NCBI RefSeq assembly: GCF_000166275.1
Contig: NZ_CM001023.1
Location: 2,173,001 to 2,237,000 of the forward strand
Direction: 5' to 3'
Source: Algoriphagus machipongonensis
Lineage (GTDB): Bacteria > Bacteroidota > Bacteroidia > Cytophagales > Cyclobacteriaceae
DNA length: 64,000 bases
Below the pieces are notes generated by a model. The model made no database searches. It was not told the origin of the DNA and saw only the letters and a program-made list of their open reading frames with translations. Made by a program: the position numbers and the translations under genes. Of this stretch, positions 53,459 through 61,874 are shown one piece after another. Each line of letters begins with the position of its first letter. The stretch's first letter is position 1.

Positions 53459-55912
53459 ATGTACCCCAATACTCCAAATCCTTCTAATTCAGGACAAAAC
53501 CCATTTATGGTGCAAAAGGAGGATGAAATAGATTTAAAGATTTTACTCTTTAACTACTTGCAATACTGGCCTTTAATTCTAGCCTCCATGGTTTTAGGCC
53601 TTTTTTTGGCTTTTGGATTCAACAGGTACTCAACATCTATTTATAAAGTTGAATCAAGTGTATTGGTTGAGGATGAGGAACCGGCCTTGGGTATGGATTT
53701 ATTTGAATCAGCAGGTTTTAGCGGTCTTCAAAGTAAGAGCAATATTGAGAATGAAATTGGGATTCTAAAGTCTTTTTCCCTAGCTGAAGAGGCTGTATCG
53801 GAATTAAATCTGAATGTTCAGTATTATGAAGAAGGCTTTATTACCACTAATCAGATTTATCAAAAGCTTCCTATTGTTCTAACTGTTGATTGGAATCAAT
53901 CTCAGCTCGTAGGAGGAGGCTTTAGGTTGGAGGTGATTGACGAAAACTCCTTTGAGCTTTCTATAGAGGATGATGAATTTAAAATCTATAATCCTGATGA
54001 TCCTTTTTATAAGATTCTTCCAGAAGAGGAAATCACTCTTGAAAAATCGGTTTATAGCTTTGGAGAGCAAATAAAAGGTGATTTTTTCTCATTTAAAGTA
54101 GATCTTATCTCAGCCGTGCCTGAGGACGTGTTTCAATTCAGCTTGGCAGACACACCTACTTTGGCATTAAAATATAAAGAAGAACTAGCAGTAGCACCAA
54201 TTAACAAACAGGCATCTATCCTTTCACTAAGTTTAGAGACACCTGTTAGAAAATTGGGTGAGGATTACATTAATAAATTGATGGAGATGTACCTTCAAAG
54301 AGAGTTGGAGGAAAAAAACCTTGCCTCCGAAAATACTGTGAAGTTTATTAACCAACAACTTTCTGGAATATCTGATTCTCTTACCTTTTCTGAAAATAAA
54401 CTCCAACAATATAGAACTGAAAATAAGGTGTTTAACCTTTCCGAAGAAGGGTCTGTAATTTTTGAGAGATTGCAAGAGTTAGAAAAGGAAAAGGCCCAGA
54501 CAGAAATAAACCTTAAATATTATCAAACCTTAAGTGAGTATTTAGAAAATAATCAGGCAGGTGAAATTGTTGCTCCTTCCATCGTTGGAGTAACAGACCC
54601 TTTGTTGAATTCATTGGTTGAAAGAATGAGTGAACTTCAGGCAGAGCGGATTCGACTTACCTCCAATTTTACAGAACAGTCTCCTGCAGTGAGGGAGAAT
54701 GCGAATACCATGCAGAATACAGCTAAAGCATTGAAAGAGAATGTTACTTCTGCAATTGCAAATACCAATAACTTAATTGCTGATCTGAATAATCAGATAC
54801 GCATGATTGAGCGGGATGTGAACTCCCTACCGGAAACTGAAAGAAACTTATTAGGGTATCAGCGTCAGTTTACAATTAATGAGAATATTTACATATATCT
54901 CTTACAAAAAAAGGCAGAGGCTGAAATTACTAAGGCATCCAATATGCCAAAGAACGCCATTTTGGACTTTGCTAAATCAGGTCAAGAACCCGTAGCTCCG
55001 AAGCGTTCTTTAAATTTGTTGATTGGGCTGATACTTGGGTTAATATTACCGATAGGCTTTATTACTATCAAGGATTTTTTAAATACTAAAATTGAAGATC
55101 CTAAGGAACTGGAAAATCAAATTAAAGTTCCATTAATCGGAATGGTAGGAAGAAATAATTCGGAGGATGCCTTGCCTGTGTTAAATAATCCTAGGTCCAC
55201 GGTTACCGAATCCTTCCGATCTCTTAGAGCAGATATGACTTACTTAAGTCAGCAAAAGGAAAACTTAACCATACTCTTTACCTCCTCCATTTCCGGAGAA
55301 GGTAAAACTTTTGTATCCATTAATATGGCTTCCGTTTATGCTCTGATGGGTAAGAAGACCATTTTGATTGGTCTGGATTTAAGAAAGCCGAAAATTGCAG
55401 AAGACTTTGATTTGGCAAATGATAAGGGAATGAGTACCTGTTTAAGTTCCAATACTCCTTGGCAATCCGTTGTGAAAACCTCCGGTCATCCAGATTTTGA
55501 TGTAATTCTTTCAGGCCCCATTCCCCCGAACCCTGCTGAACTTTTACTCCAAGAGAAGTTTACCACAATAGTTGATGAGATTAAAGAGGCCTATGATGTC
55601 ATAGTTTTTGACTGTCCTCCAGTTGGATTGGTTTCAGAAACAAAAGAATTATTTGCCTTGGCAGATATTAGTTTCTACGTATTCCGTCAAGGTTATTCCA
55701 TGAAAGGAAATACTCAAATTTTGAATAACCTGGTAGAAAAAGGCGGAGTAAGCAAAATCTATGGAATTCTAAATGATGTCCATATAGATAAGGGCTATGG
55801 CTACGGTTATGGCTACGGTTATGGCTATGGATACGGAGGAAATTCTTATGGATATCATGAGGAAGAAGTTCAGTTGCCATGGTGGAAAAGGGCGTTGAGA
55901 AGAAAAAACTGA
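53459..55912 (+). CDS. Wzc-type polysaccharide co-polymerase and tyrosine autokinase, copy 2
   Basis: 817 residues. Membrane helices at about 35-55 and 515-535 bracket a Wzz domain and periplasmic coiled coil. The BY-kinase domain has Walker A in FTSSISGEGKTFVSINMASV and Walker B in VIVFDCPPVGLVSE. The C-terminus carries seven successive Gly-Tyr pairs (KGYGYGYGYGYG...) encoded by a 12-bp internal tandem repeat (55793-55837), then GNSYGYHEEE. It would be multiply phosphorylated on this tail. Paralogous to the gene at 49188. Confidence 0.93.
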   Translation: MYPNTPNPSNSGQNPFMVQKEDEIDLKILLFNYLQYWPLILASMVLGLFLAFGFNRYSTSIYKVESSVLVEDEEPALGMDLFESAGFSGLQSKSNIENEIGILKSFSLAEEAVSELNLNVQYYEEGFITTNQIYQKLPIVLTVDWNQSQLVGGGFRLEVIDENSFELSIEDDEFKIYNPDDPFYKILPEEEITLEKSVYSFGEQIKGDFFSFKVDLISAVPEDVFQFSLADTPTLALKYKEELAVAPINKQASILSLSLETPVRKLGEDYINKLMEMYLQRELEEKNLASENTVKFINQQLSGISDSLTFSENKLQQYRTENKVFNLSEEGSVIFERLQELEKEKAQTEINLKYYQTLSEYLENNQAGEIVAPSIVGVTDPLLNSLVERMSELQAERIRLTSNFTEQSPAVRENANTMQNTAKALKENVTSAIANTNNLIADLNNQIRMIERDVNSLPETERNLLGYQRQFTINENIYIYLLQKKAEAEITKASNMPKNAILDFAKSGQEPVAPKRSLNLLIGLILGLILPIGFITIKDFLNTKIEDPKELENQIKVPLIGMVGRNNSEDALPVLNNPRSTVTESFRSLRADMTYLSQQKENLTILFTSSISGEGKTFVSINMASVYALMGKKTILIGLDLRKPKIAEDFDLANDKGMSTCLSSNTPWQSVVKTSGHPDFDVILSGPIPPNPAELLLQEKFTTIVDEIKEAYDVIVFDCPPVGLVSETKELFALADISFYVFRQGYSMKGNTQILNNLVEKGGVSKIYGILNDVHIDKGYGYGYGYGYGYGYGGNSYGYHEEEVQLPWWKRALRRKN

Positions 55913-56453
55913 TTGAAATACGAAGTACGAAAGACGAAGTACTATATGGGAAGTGGGAAAGATGAAGTGAGAAGCCTGAAATTAAAATAAGACTTGAAGT
56001 GAGAAGTATGAATTCAGAAGTCTGAAAGTGAAGTAAGAAGTCTAAATTCAGAAATCTGAAATAAGGATTTTGTTTTGAATTCAAATCAACTCCCCCTTAA
56101 AAAGGGGGTAAGGGAGGACCGAAGGTTAAGAATTTGTCCAGTGGACAAATTTAGTGAGGGGCCAGGTTGCAGGGGAGGGAGGATTAAAGTTAGATCTAAA
56201 TCAATCATCTGATATCATAAATTCTACATCTTTTCTTGTTTACAAATTCCACAACATGTTTCAGCCTTTCACAGTTCTGATGCAGGTTAGTTTCTCCAAA
56301 TATCAGGTTCCCAATGATTTAAAAATTGGTTGCCTTTTTGATTTAAACGGTAAACAGCAATCACCTATTAAAACATCAAATGCAGTTTTAAGTATATAAA
56401 AATTCCGTTTAAAAATAGGATAAAAAATGAGTACAAAAACTACTCACTTTACT

Positions 56454-56461
56454 TATCTTTG
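56454..56461 (+). promoter_or_regulatory. Putative promoter -7 box for the manC operon
   Basis: TATCTTTG matches TAnnTTTG. Transcription would begin about 7 bp further on, directly before the hairpin at 56472. No strong -33 element was found. Confidence 0.4.
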
Positions 56462-56471
56462 AGATATAATT

Positions 56472-56503
56472 GCCTTTTTCCTAATAAAAAGGCCGTTTTT
56501 TTA
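56472..56503 (+). terminator. Terminator-like hairpin in the leader of manC
   Basis: GCCTTTTT pairs with AAAAAGGC around a CCTAAT loop, followed by CG and seven T. It lies 10 bp after the putative promoter and 180 bp before manC, so it could be an attenuator rather than the end of the upstream operon. Confidence 0.6.
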
Positions 56504-56682
56504 ACAACTAACCCAAAATGTTCATCGAAATCGATGAAGCTGATTTTCTAAGCTAAGTTCCACAAGAAATGGGATTGGAATGTGTTTCGCACAATAAAAT
56601 CCGATTCAAATTTTACAAACTGGGACTGAAAGGGCGAAGCTGTAAATAGAGTTTGAAATTTAAAGTTTTTTAGTTTAAAGTT

Positions 56683-57681
56683 TTGAAAAAAATTAATGTA
56701 ATTCTCTCAGGAGGAGTTGGTTCAAGGTTATGGCCTCTATCTAGAAAGTCAAGGCCAAAGCAATATTTACCTATTTTTGATGGAAATACGCTGTTTCAAA
56801 AAACAGCAAAGCGAAATTCAGAATTTTGCGATGAGATTTTGGTAGTTGGCAATTGTGAAAATTTTGAATTATCCAGAAAGGATTTAGAATCATCTGAAAT
56901 TGAGCAATACAAGGAAATAATAGAAGCTTGTCCTAGAAATACAGCAGCTGCAATAGCATTTGCAGCTTTTCAAGCCAATCCTGAGGATATCTTGTTTGTT
57001 ACTCCTTCTGATCATTTGATTGAATCGGGAGCAGAATATAAAAAGGCTATTAAAAGAGCCATTGAGCTTGCCAAAAATGGATTCATTGTTACTTTTGGAT
57101 TAAATGCCAAAAAACCTGAGACTGGTTTTGGGTACATTGAGGCTGAAGGAGAGGAAGTAAAGAGCTTTCGAGAGAAACCAAATAAAGAAACAGCAGAAGC
57201 ATTTATCAAAGCAGGAAACTTTTATTGGAATTCTGGGATGTTCTGCTTTCAAGCAGGAGTCTTTTTAGAAGAGTTGAAAGCTTTTGAACCTGAGGTTTAT
57301 GAGAAATCCAAGTTAGTATTTGATAAATCTAAAGATGGATTCTTGGATCTTGATTTATCCATGCAGATACCTTCCATTTCTGTGGATTATGCGGTAATGG
57401 AAAGAACCAAAAAAATCAAGGTAGTACCTTCCTATTTCTCTTGGTCTGATATGGGTTCATTTGAATCCATTTACGATTACTTTAAAAAACAAGGTCATAG
57501 TATTGATTCCAAAGGAAATATGGTCATAGGTACAGACATCCATACCGAGTTTACTGGCTTAAAGAATACCATTTTGGTTCACACCTCAGATGCTATCCTT
57601 GTTCTCAAAAAAGACAATGCCCAGGATGTAAAGAAGGTTTTTGAGAGGTTGGAGAAGGAAAAGCCACAAATAGTTTCTTAA
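56683..57681 (+). CDS. manC: Mannose-1-phosphate guanylyltransferase
   Basis: 332 residues from TTG at 56683; the conserved GGVGSRLWPLSRKSRPKQ begins at residue 10, so the start is constrained. ACPRNTAAAIAFAA, TPSDHLI, FVTFGLNAKKPETGFGYIEA-type substrate loop and YWNSGMFCFQAGVFLEEL are typical. It lacks the C-terminal cupin isomerase domain of fused ManC proteins, so mannose-6-phosphate isomerase must be elsewhere. It makes GDP-mannose, the substrate of gmd 3 kb downstream. Confidence 0.94.
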   Translation: MKKINVILSGGVGSRLWPLSRKSRPKQYLPIFDGNTLFQKTAKRNSEFCDEILVVGNCENFELSRKDLESSEIEQYKEIIEACPRNTAAAIAFAAFQANPEDILFVTPSDHLIESGAEYKKAIKRAIELAKNGFIVTFGLNAKKPETGFGYIEAEGEEVKSFREKPNKETAEAFIKAGNFYWNSGMFCFQAGVFLEELKAFEPEVYEKSKLVFDKSKDGFLDLDLSMQIPSISVDYAVMERTKKIKVVPSYFSWSDMGSFESIYDYFKKQGHSIDSKGNMVIGTDIHTEFTGLKNTILVHTSDAILVLKKDNAQDVKKVFERLEKEKPQIVS

Positions 57682-57690
57682 CGTTAATTG

Positions 57691-57760
57691 TTAAAAAGTT
57701 AAAGGTTCGGTGTGTTAGAAAAAAAGCTGAAAGCTCGAAGGTGAAAGGAAATAGCTAAAA
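57691..57760. repeat. Purine-rich arm (left) of the intergenic repeat family
   Basis: GTTAAAGGTTCGG, AAAGCTGAAAGCTCGAAGG and GTGAAAGGAAATAG. AAGGTGAAAGG at 57738-57748 is the exact reverse complement of CCTTTCACCTT at 58206-58216, on the far side of the next gene. Confidence 0.6.
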
Positions 57761-57783
57761 TTTGGATTAAGAATCAGAAAGTA

Positions 57784-58155
57784 ATGGATAGTGATTTTGC
57801 ATTTAAAGAGCTTAAAGTTTGGCAAATGTCAATTGATTTTGCGGATATCATTCTAGATCTAGTAGAAAACTTAAATTCATCCTTCAAACATTACAGACTG
57901 GTAGAGCAAATAGAAGCAAGTTCTGTTTCCATTTCTTCAAACATTGCAGAGGGAAAAGGCAGAGAGTCAAAGAAGGAGTATATACGATTTCTGTATATCG
58001 CGAGAGGGTCATTGTACGAATCTATTTCTATTTTAACTCTGTTTGAGAAGAGAAAGTGGATAACAAAGGAAGTTTTAGAAAAACTAGAAAAGATGGGAAT
58101 TGAAATAGCATCCATGCTCAAAGGTCTAATAAAGGCAATCGCTAGAACCTTATAA
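57784..58155 (+). CDS. Four-helix-bundle protein (S23/intervening-sequence type)
   Basis: 123 residues. The layout FKELKVWQMSIDFADIILDL, then YRLVEQIEASSVSISSNIAE-GKGRESKKEYIRFLYIARGS and LYESISILTLFEKRKW matches the four-helix-bundle family that includes proteins encoded in 23S rRNA intervening sequences; the fold is shared with the Avd accessory proteins of diversity-generating retroelements. In Bacteroidota it occurs within surface polysaccharide loci without known function. It is bracketed by complementary purine-rich and pyrimidine-rich repeats and sits between manC and fcl on the same strand. Confidence 0.85.
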   Translation: MDSDFAFKELKVWQMSIDFADIILDLVENLNSSFKHYRLVEQIEASSVSISSNIAEGKGRESKKEYIRFLYIARGSLYESISILTLFEKRKWITKEVLEKLEKMGIEIASMLKGLIKAIARTL

Positions 58156-58158
58156 AAC

Positions 58159-58250
58159 GACCTTAGCCATTTGACCTTTCTCAACCTTTGACCTATCACC
58201 TTTTACCTTTCACCTTTGACCTTCTACCTTTTCATTTTTCTCCTTTCATT
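58159..58250. repeat. Pyrimidine-rich arm (right) of the intergenic repeat family
   Basis: Repeated units of ACCTTTGACC or ACCTTTCACC (GACCTTTCTCAACCTTTGACC, CACCTTTTACCTTTCACC, TTTGACCTTCTACC), period about 10 bases. Complementary in type to the arm at 57691, with an 11-bp exact inverted match. Confidence 0.65.
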
Positions 58251-58280
58251 AAATTTTAAATTAGGATCAATTTATATAAC

Positions 58281-59267
58281 GTGACAAAAAACACTAAAAT
58301 TTACGTCGCTGGCCATCGCGGCATGGTAGGCTCCGCCGTCTGGAGGGCTTTGGATGGAAAGGGCTATACCAATTTGATTGGAAAAACCTCAGGAGAGTTG
58401 GACCTTAGGAATCAGAAAGCAGTTGCCGAATTTTTTGAAAGAGAAAAACCAGAAGTAGTTATTGATGCTGCGGCAAGAGTAGGAGGAATCCTTGCTAATA
58501 ATAATTACCCTTATCAGTTTTTGATGGAAAATATGCAGATTCAGAATAATCTCATTGATTCTTCTCTGAAAGCTGATGCTCAAAAATTTATTTTTCTTGG
58601 TTCCTCTTGTATTTATCCAAAGATGGCTCCACAACCATTGAAAGAAGAGTATCTTTTGACAGGGTCATTGGAACCTACAAATGAGTGGTATGCGGTAGCA
58701 AAGATCACGGGTGTAAAGGCTTGTGAGTCAATCCGTAAACAATTTGGAAAAGACTATATTTCATTGATGCCTACCAATTTATATGGTCCTTACGATAATT
58801 TTGATTTAAATACCTCCCATGTATTGCCTGCGATGATTCGAAAATTCCACCAATCGAAACGCTCATTTTTGTCTATGCTGAGCGGAGTCGAAGCAGGTGA
58901 AAAGGATTTGCCAGTTACCTTATGGGGGTCTGGTACTCCGATGAGGGAATTCTTGTTTGTTGAGGATTTAGCTGATGCTGTTGTCTTTGCATTGGAAAAT
59001 AAGTTTCAGGATAATTTATACAATATTGGAACTGGAGTGGATTTAACTATCAAAGAATTGGCAGAGCTTATCCAGAAAACTGTAGGTCATACCGGTGAAA
59101 TTATATGGGATTCCAGTAAACCAGATGGTACTCATAGAAAATTAATGGATGTCTCAAAAATGGAATCTGCAGGCTGGAAAGCCAAAGTGGGTTTAGAAGA
59201 AGGAATTAAGAGAACCTATGAGTGGTTCTTGGAGAATCAGGAGACATTCAAACAGGTGAAAATATAA
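58281..59267 (+). CDS. fcl: GDP-L-fucose synthase
   Basis: 328 residues from GTG at 58281. The Rossmann motif AGHRGMVGSAVWRAL is at about 10-24. The catalytic Ser is in FLGSSCIYPKMAPQP, and the Tyr-x3-Lys in NEWYAVAKITG. MPTNLYGPYDNFD and VLPAMIRKFH follow. It converts GDP-4-keto-6-deoxymannose to GDP-L-fucose (epimerase/reductase, NADPH). With gmd and manC in the same cluster the pathway from mannose-1-phosphate to GDP-fucose is complete. Separated from gmd by a glycosyltransferase gene and repeat spacers. Confidence 0.95.
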   Translation: MTKNTKIYVAGHRGMVGSAVWRALDGKGYTNLIGKTSGELDLRNQKAVAEFFEREKPEVVIDAAARVGGILANNNYPYQFLMENMQIQNNLIDSSLKADAQKFIFLGSSCIYPKMAPQPLKEEYLLTGSLEPTNEWYAVAKITGVKACESIRKQFGKDYISLMPTNLYGPYDNFDLNTSHVLPAMIRKFHQSKRSFLSMLSGVEAGEKDLPVTLWGSGTPMREFLFVEDLADAVVFALENKFQDNLYNIGTGVDLTIKELAELIQKTVGHTGEIIWDSSKPDGTHRKLMDVSKMESAGWKAKVGLEEGIKRTYEWFLENQETFKQVKI

Positions 59268-59268
59268 T

Positions 59269-59370
59269 TTGAGCTCAAAGGTGGAAGCTTAAAGGTGAAA
59301 GCAGGAAGCTCAAAGGTAGAAGCTCAAAGCTCCTTCCGTCTTGACCTTATCAGCTTAACCCTTTGACCTA
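59269..59370. repeat. Purine-rich/pyrimidine-rich repeat tract between fcl and the glycosyltransferase
   Basis: Units GCTCAAAGGTGGAA (59272), GCTTAAAGGTGAAA (59287), GCTCAAAGGTAGAA (59308) and GCTCAAAGCTCC (59322) are followed by a complementary arm TTGACCTTATCAGCTTAACC with CTTTGACC (59341-59368). Same family as the tracts at 57691, 58159 and 60490. Confidence 0.65.
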
Positions 59371-59489
59371 TTTAAAATAAAGCAATAGTCATTTTTTCTA
59401 ACCAGAGTATTAAAAGAAATAATCAAATTGAAACTCATGGTCATTTCGACTGAAAGGTGAAATCTAAAAACATATATTATTATTTAGTC

Positions 59490-60344
59490 TTGAAACTAGC
59501 CGTATTAATTACATGCCATAATCGAAAAGAGAAGACAAAAAAATGTCTTCAAAATCTTTTTGAACAGGAGCTTCCTGAAAGAGCTAGTATGGATGTTTTC
59601 CTTTGTGACGATGGAAGTAGTGATGGAACTTCAGAAATGGTTAATCAAGAATTTCCAATGGTGCACTTAATTTCAGGTACAGGAAATTTGTATTGGAATG
59701 GGGGGATGAGGTTAGCGTGGGAAAAGGCTCTTGAAAATGGATCATTTGATTTCTTTTTATGGCTCAATGATGATACTTTTTTATACAAAGGTGCCATAAC
59801 TTCAATAGTTAACTCTTATTCTATACTAGAGAAACCAGGAATTATCTCTGCGGCTTGTTGTGATCCTCTTACGAAAAAATATACCTACGGAGGACATGGA
59901 GACCCTAGCCCCATTTTCCCTAATGGTAAGCTTCAAAAATTGAAATTTATCAATGGAAATTTCGTTTTAGTTCCTAAGGAAATTGTCCAAAAAATAGGAG
60001 TTCTTTCTACCGCATATACACAAAACCTGGGAGATTTTGATTATGGATTGAGGGCACAGAAAGCAGGGTTTAACTGCTATTTGACTGAAGAATATTTAGG
60101 AGAATGTGAATACAATCAAGGTGAAGATTGGGCAAATTCTCAACTTAAGTTGGGCAAGAGATGGAAAATTGCCCATAGTATTAAAGGATTGAATATGAGG
60201 GAATTTATTCATTTCAAGACTTTTCATGAAGGGAAGATAGTTGGATTCAAAAGTACTGTTGATACTTATTTAAAATTACTAGCGCCAAAGCAATATGTTC
60301 AGGTTAGAAATTTCTTAAAAAAAAAGGTTCTTAAAAGTCTTTAG
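59490..60344 (+). CDS. Glycosyltransferase family 2 (GT-A fold)
   Basis: Homology begins at KLAVLITCHNRKEKTKKCLQ, so I place the start at the TTG at 59490 (284 residues); a GTG at 59457 would add 11 residues. The GT-A motifs are FLCDDGSSDGTSEM, LYWNGGMRLAWEKALENG and a metal-binding WLNDDTFLYKG. YTQNLGDFDYGLRAQKAGF is the acceptor-side ED-like motif. It transfers an unknown sugar, perhaps fucose or rhamnose, during repeat-unit assembly at the inner membrane. Confidence 0.9.
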   Translation: MKLAVLITCHNRKEKTKKCLQNLFEQELPERASMDVFLCDDGSSDGTSEMVNQEFPMVHLISGTGNLYWNGGMRLAWEKALENGSFDFFLWLNDDTFLYKGAITSIVNSYSILEKPGIISAACCDPLTKKYTYGGHGDPSPIFPNGKLQKLKFINGNFVLVPKEIVQKIGVLSTAYTQNLGDFDYGLRAQKAGFNCYLTEEYLGECEYNQGEDWANSQLKLGKRWKIAHSIKGLNMREFIHFKTFHEGKIVGFKSTVDTYLKLLAPKQYVQVRNFLKKKVLKSL

Positions 60345-60698
60345 CGAATATTCAAATTATCACTAAGTTTTGTTAAAATACTATGCTCTTTTACAACTTT
60401 GAGCTCAAACCATTCAACTACTAAAAAAATAAAGAGACAATAATAATTTTAGTTGAAAACAGGGGCCAAAAATTTGGAATTTCTTTCAATTTGAGCCTTT
60501 GACCTTCCAGCTAATCCTATTAGAAAATTTATAGGGGAAAGAAGTTCATTAGCTCAAGGGAAAAAGCTCAAAGTCCTTTCACTCTAACCCTTTCAGCTCA
60601 TGCCTTCCACCTAAATGCTTTCACCTTGACCCTTTCAGCTTTAAAAGAAAACTAAAAATGGCAATCCTTAATAAGGATACATTTCTAAAACATAAAAT
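60345..60698. other. Repeat-bearing spacer between glycosyltransferase and gmd
   Basis: 354 bp without a plausible gene. It contains further family tracts: TTGAGCCTTTGACCTTCCAG (60491), AGCTCAAGGG and AAAGCTCAAAG (60551-60573), then a pyrimidine arm CCTTTCACTCTAACCCTTTC, CTTTCACCTTGACCCTTTCA (60574-60640). GAGCTCAAA also occurs at 60401. The arms are mutually complementary in type. No clear promoter was found. Confidence 0.6.
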
Positions 60699-61871
60699 AT
60701 GAAAACTGCACTCATCACCGGCATCACCGGACAGGATGGCTCATACTTAGCTGAGCTTCTTTTGGAGAAAGGATATATGGTGCATGGGATTAAGCGTAGA
60801 GCCTCTTCTTTTAATACGCAGAGGATTGATCATTTGTATCAGGATCAGCATGAAGATTTGGTCAAATTAAAACTTCACTATGGGGATTTAACAGATTCCA
60901 CAAACATCATTCGAATAATCCAGGAAGTTCAGCCAGATGAAATTTACAATTTAGGGGCCATGTCCCATGTAAAGGTGTCATTTGATTCCCCTGAGTATGT
61001 AGCTAATGTAGATGGAATTGGTACTTTAAGAATTCTCGAAGCTGTTCGAATTTTGGGTTTAGAAAAGAAAACAAGAATCTATCAGGCTTCTACTTCTGAG
61101 TTATATGGGGGAATGCCTGAGAATAAAAATGCGGCAGGCTTTTATGATGAAAGCTCTCCATTCTATCCTAGATCACCCTATGGAGCTGCAAAAATCTATG
61201 CCTACTGGATTACTAAGAATTACAGAGAGGCTTATAATATGTTTGCTTGTAATGGAATTCTATTTAACCATGAATCGCCAAGAAGAGGGGAGACATTTGT
61301 GACAAGAAAGATTACAATGGCCGCTTCAGCTATAGCCTTGGGAATGCAGGATTGCCTCTATTTAGGTAATCTGGAAGCATTAAGAGATTGGGGTCATGCA
61401 AAAGACTATGTAAATGCCATGTGGTTGATTTTGCAACAAGAAAAGCCTGAGGATTTTGTGATAGCGACCGGAAAAACAACCAAAGTTCGTGATTTTGTTC
61501 AGATGTCTTTTGCACATGTAGGTTTCAAAATCCGCTGGGAAGGAGAAGGAGTGAATGAGGTCGGGATTTTAGAATCAGTCGATGAGGAGAAATATTTTGC
61601 CGCTACAGGTCAACCTTCCAACCTTCCAACTTTTCCACTTTCCAAACTCCTTGGACAGGTACTGGTCAAGGTTGACCCCACCTACTTCCGCCCAACCGAA
61701 GTAGATCTTCTTCTAGGCGACCCTACAAAATCCAAAACCCAATTAGGCTGGGAACCTAAATACGATCTGGCAGGATTAGTTAAAGATATGATGATATCAG
61801 ATATTAAATTCAAGCAAAAGGATTTGCATTTGGTCGAAGGCGGTCATGAAGTTTTTAGACAGGCTGAGTAA
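60699..61871 (+). CDS. gmd: GDP-mannose 4,6-dehydratase with a short in-frame insertion
   Basis: 390 residues, about 17 longer than typical Gmd (near 370). NADP motif [20 protein letters not shown] at the N-terminus, the catalytic Tyr-x3-Lys in [14 protein letters not shown], and [17 protein letters not shown] with [38 protein letters not shown] is near the C-terminus. It converts GDP-mannose to GDP-4-keto-6-deoxymannose. Residues 305-320 ([16 protein letters not shown]) are an apparent insertion before [16 protein letters not shown] and are encoded by a pyrimidine-rich stretch like the intergenic repeats. The active-site segments are intact, so activity is likely kept. Confidence 0.94.
   Translation: MKTALITGITGQDGSYLAELLLEKGYMVHGIKRRASSFNTQRIDHLYQDQHEDLVKLKLHYGDLTDSTNIIRIIQEVQPDEIYNLGAMSHVKVSFDSPEYVANVDGIGTLRILEAVRILGLEKKTRIYQASTSELYGGMPENKNAAGFYDESSPFYPRSPYGAAKIYAYWITKNYREAYNMFACNGILFNHESPRRGETFVTRKITMAASAIALGMQDCLYLGNLEALRDWGHAKDYVNAMWLILQQEKPEDFVIATGKTTKVRDFVQMSFAHVGFKIRWEGEGVNEVGILESVDEEKYFAATGQPSNLPTFPLSKLLGQVLVKVDPTYFRPTEVDLLLGDPTKSKTQLGWEPKYDLAGLVKDMMISDIKFKQKDLHLVEGGHEVFRQAE
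61608..61677. repeat. Repeat-like pyrimidine tract inside gmd with a 10-bp inverted repeat
   Basis: GGTCAACCTT (61608-61617) is the exact inverse of AAGGTTGACC (61668-61677). Between them is CCAACCTTCCAACTTTTCCA with related units, similar to the cluster's spacer repeats. Confidence 0.5.
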
Positions 61872-61874
61872 AAA

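Larger units (their letters stand above)
55913..56682. other. Gene-free spacer between wzc copy 2 and manC, with repeats and a leader hairpin
   Basis: 770 bp. From 55915 to about 56070 lies a purine-rich tract of degenerate direct repeats (GAAGTGAGAAG, then TTCAGAAGTCTGAA and TTCAGAAATCTGAA). Next come CCCCCTTAAAAAGGGGG (56092-56108) and an AATTTGTCC/GGACAAATT palindrome (56131-56152). A frame at 56154-56399 has no coding features. A TATCTTTG box at 56454 is followed by a terminator-like hairpin at 56472, then 180 bp of leader before manC. Confidence 0.6.

Noticed and set aside
56154..56399. 81-codon frame before manC
   Set aside because: It lies in a repeat-bearing spacer, contains REP-like sequence at its start and shows no family features or ribosome site.
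59269..59370. Possible CRISPR array
   Set aside because: Units are short (about 14-20 bp), degenerate and have no unique spacers of constant length; no cas genes are present.
61605..61660. ACAGGT direct repeat as target-site duplication of the gmd insertion
   Set aside because: The two ACAGGT copies are 50 bp apart, which is not a multiple of three, so a simple duplication would have broken the frame; the match is probably chance.
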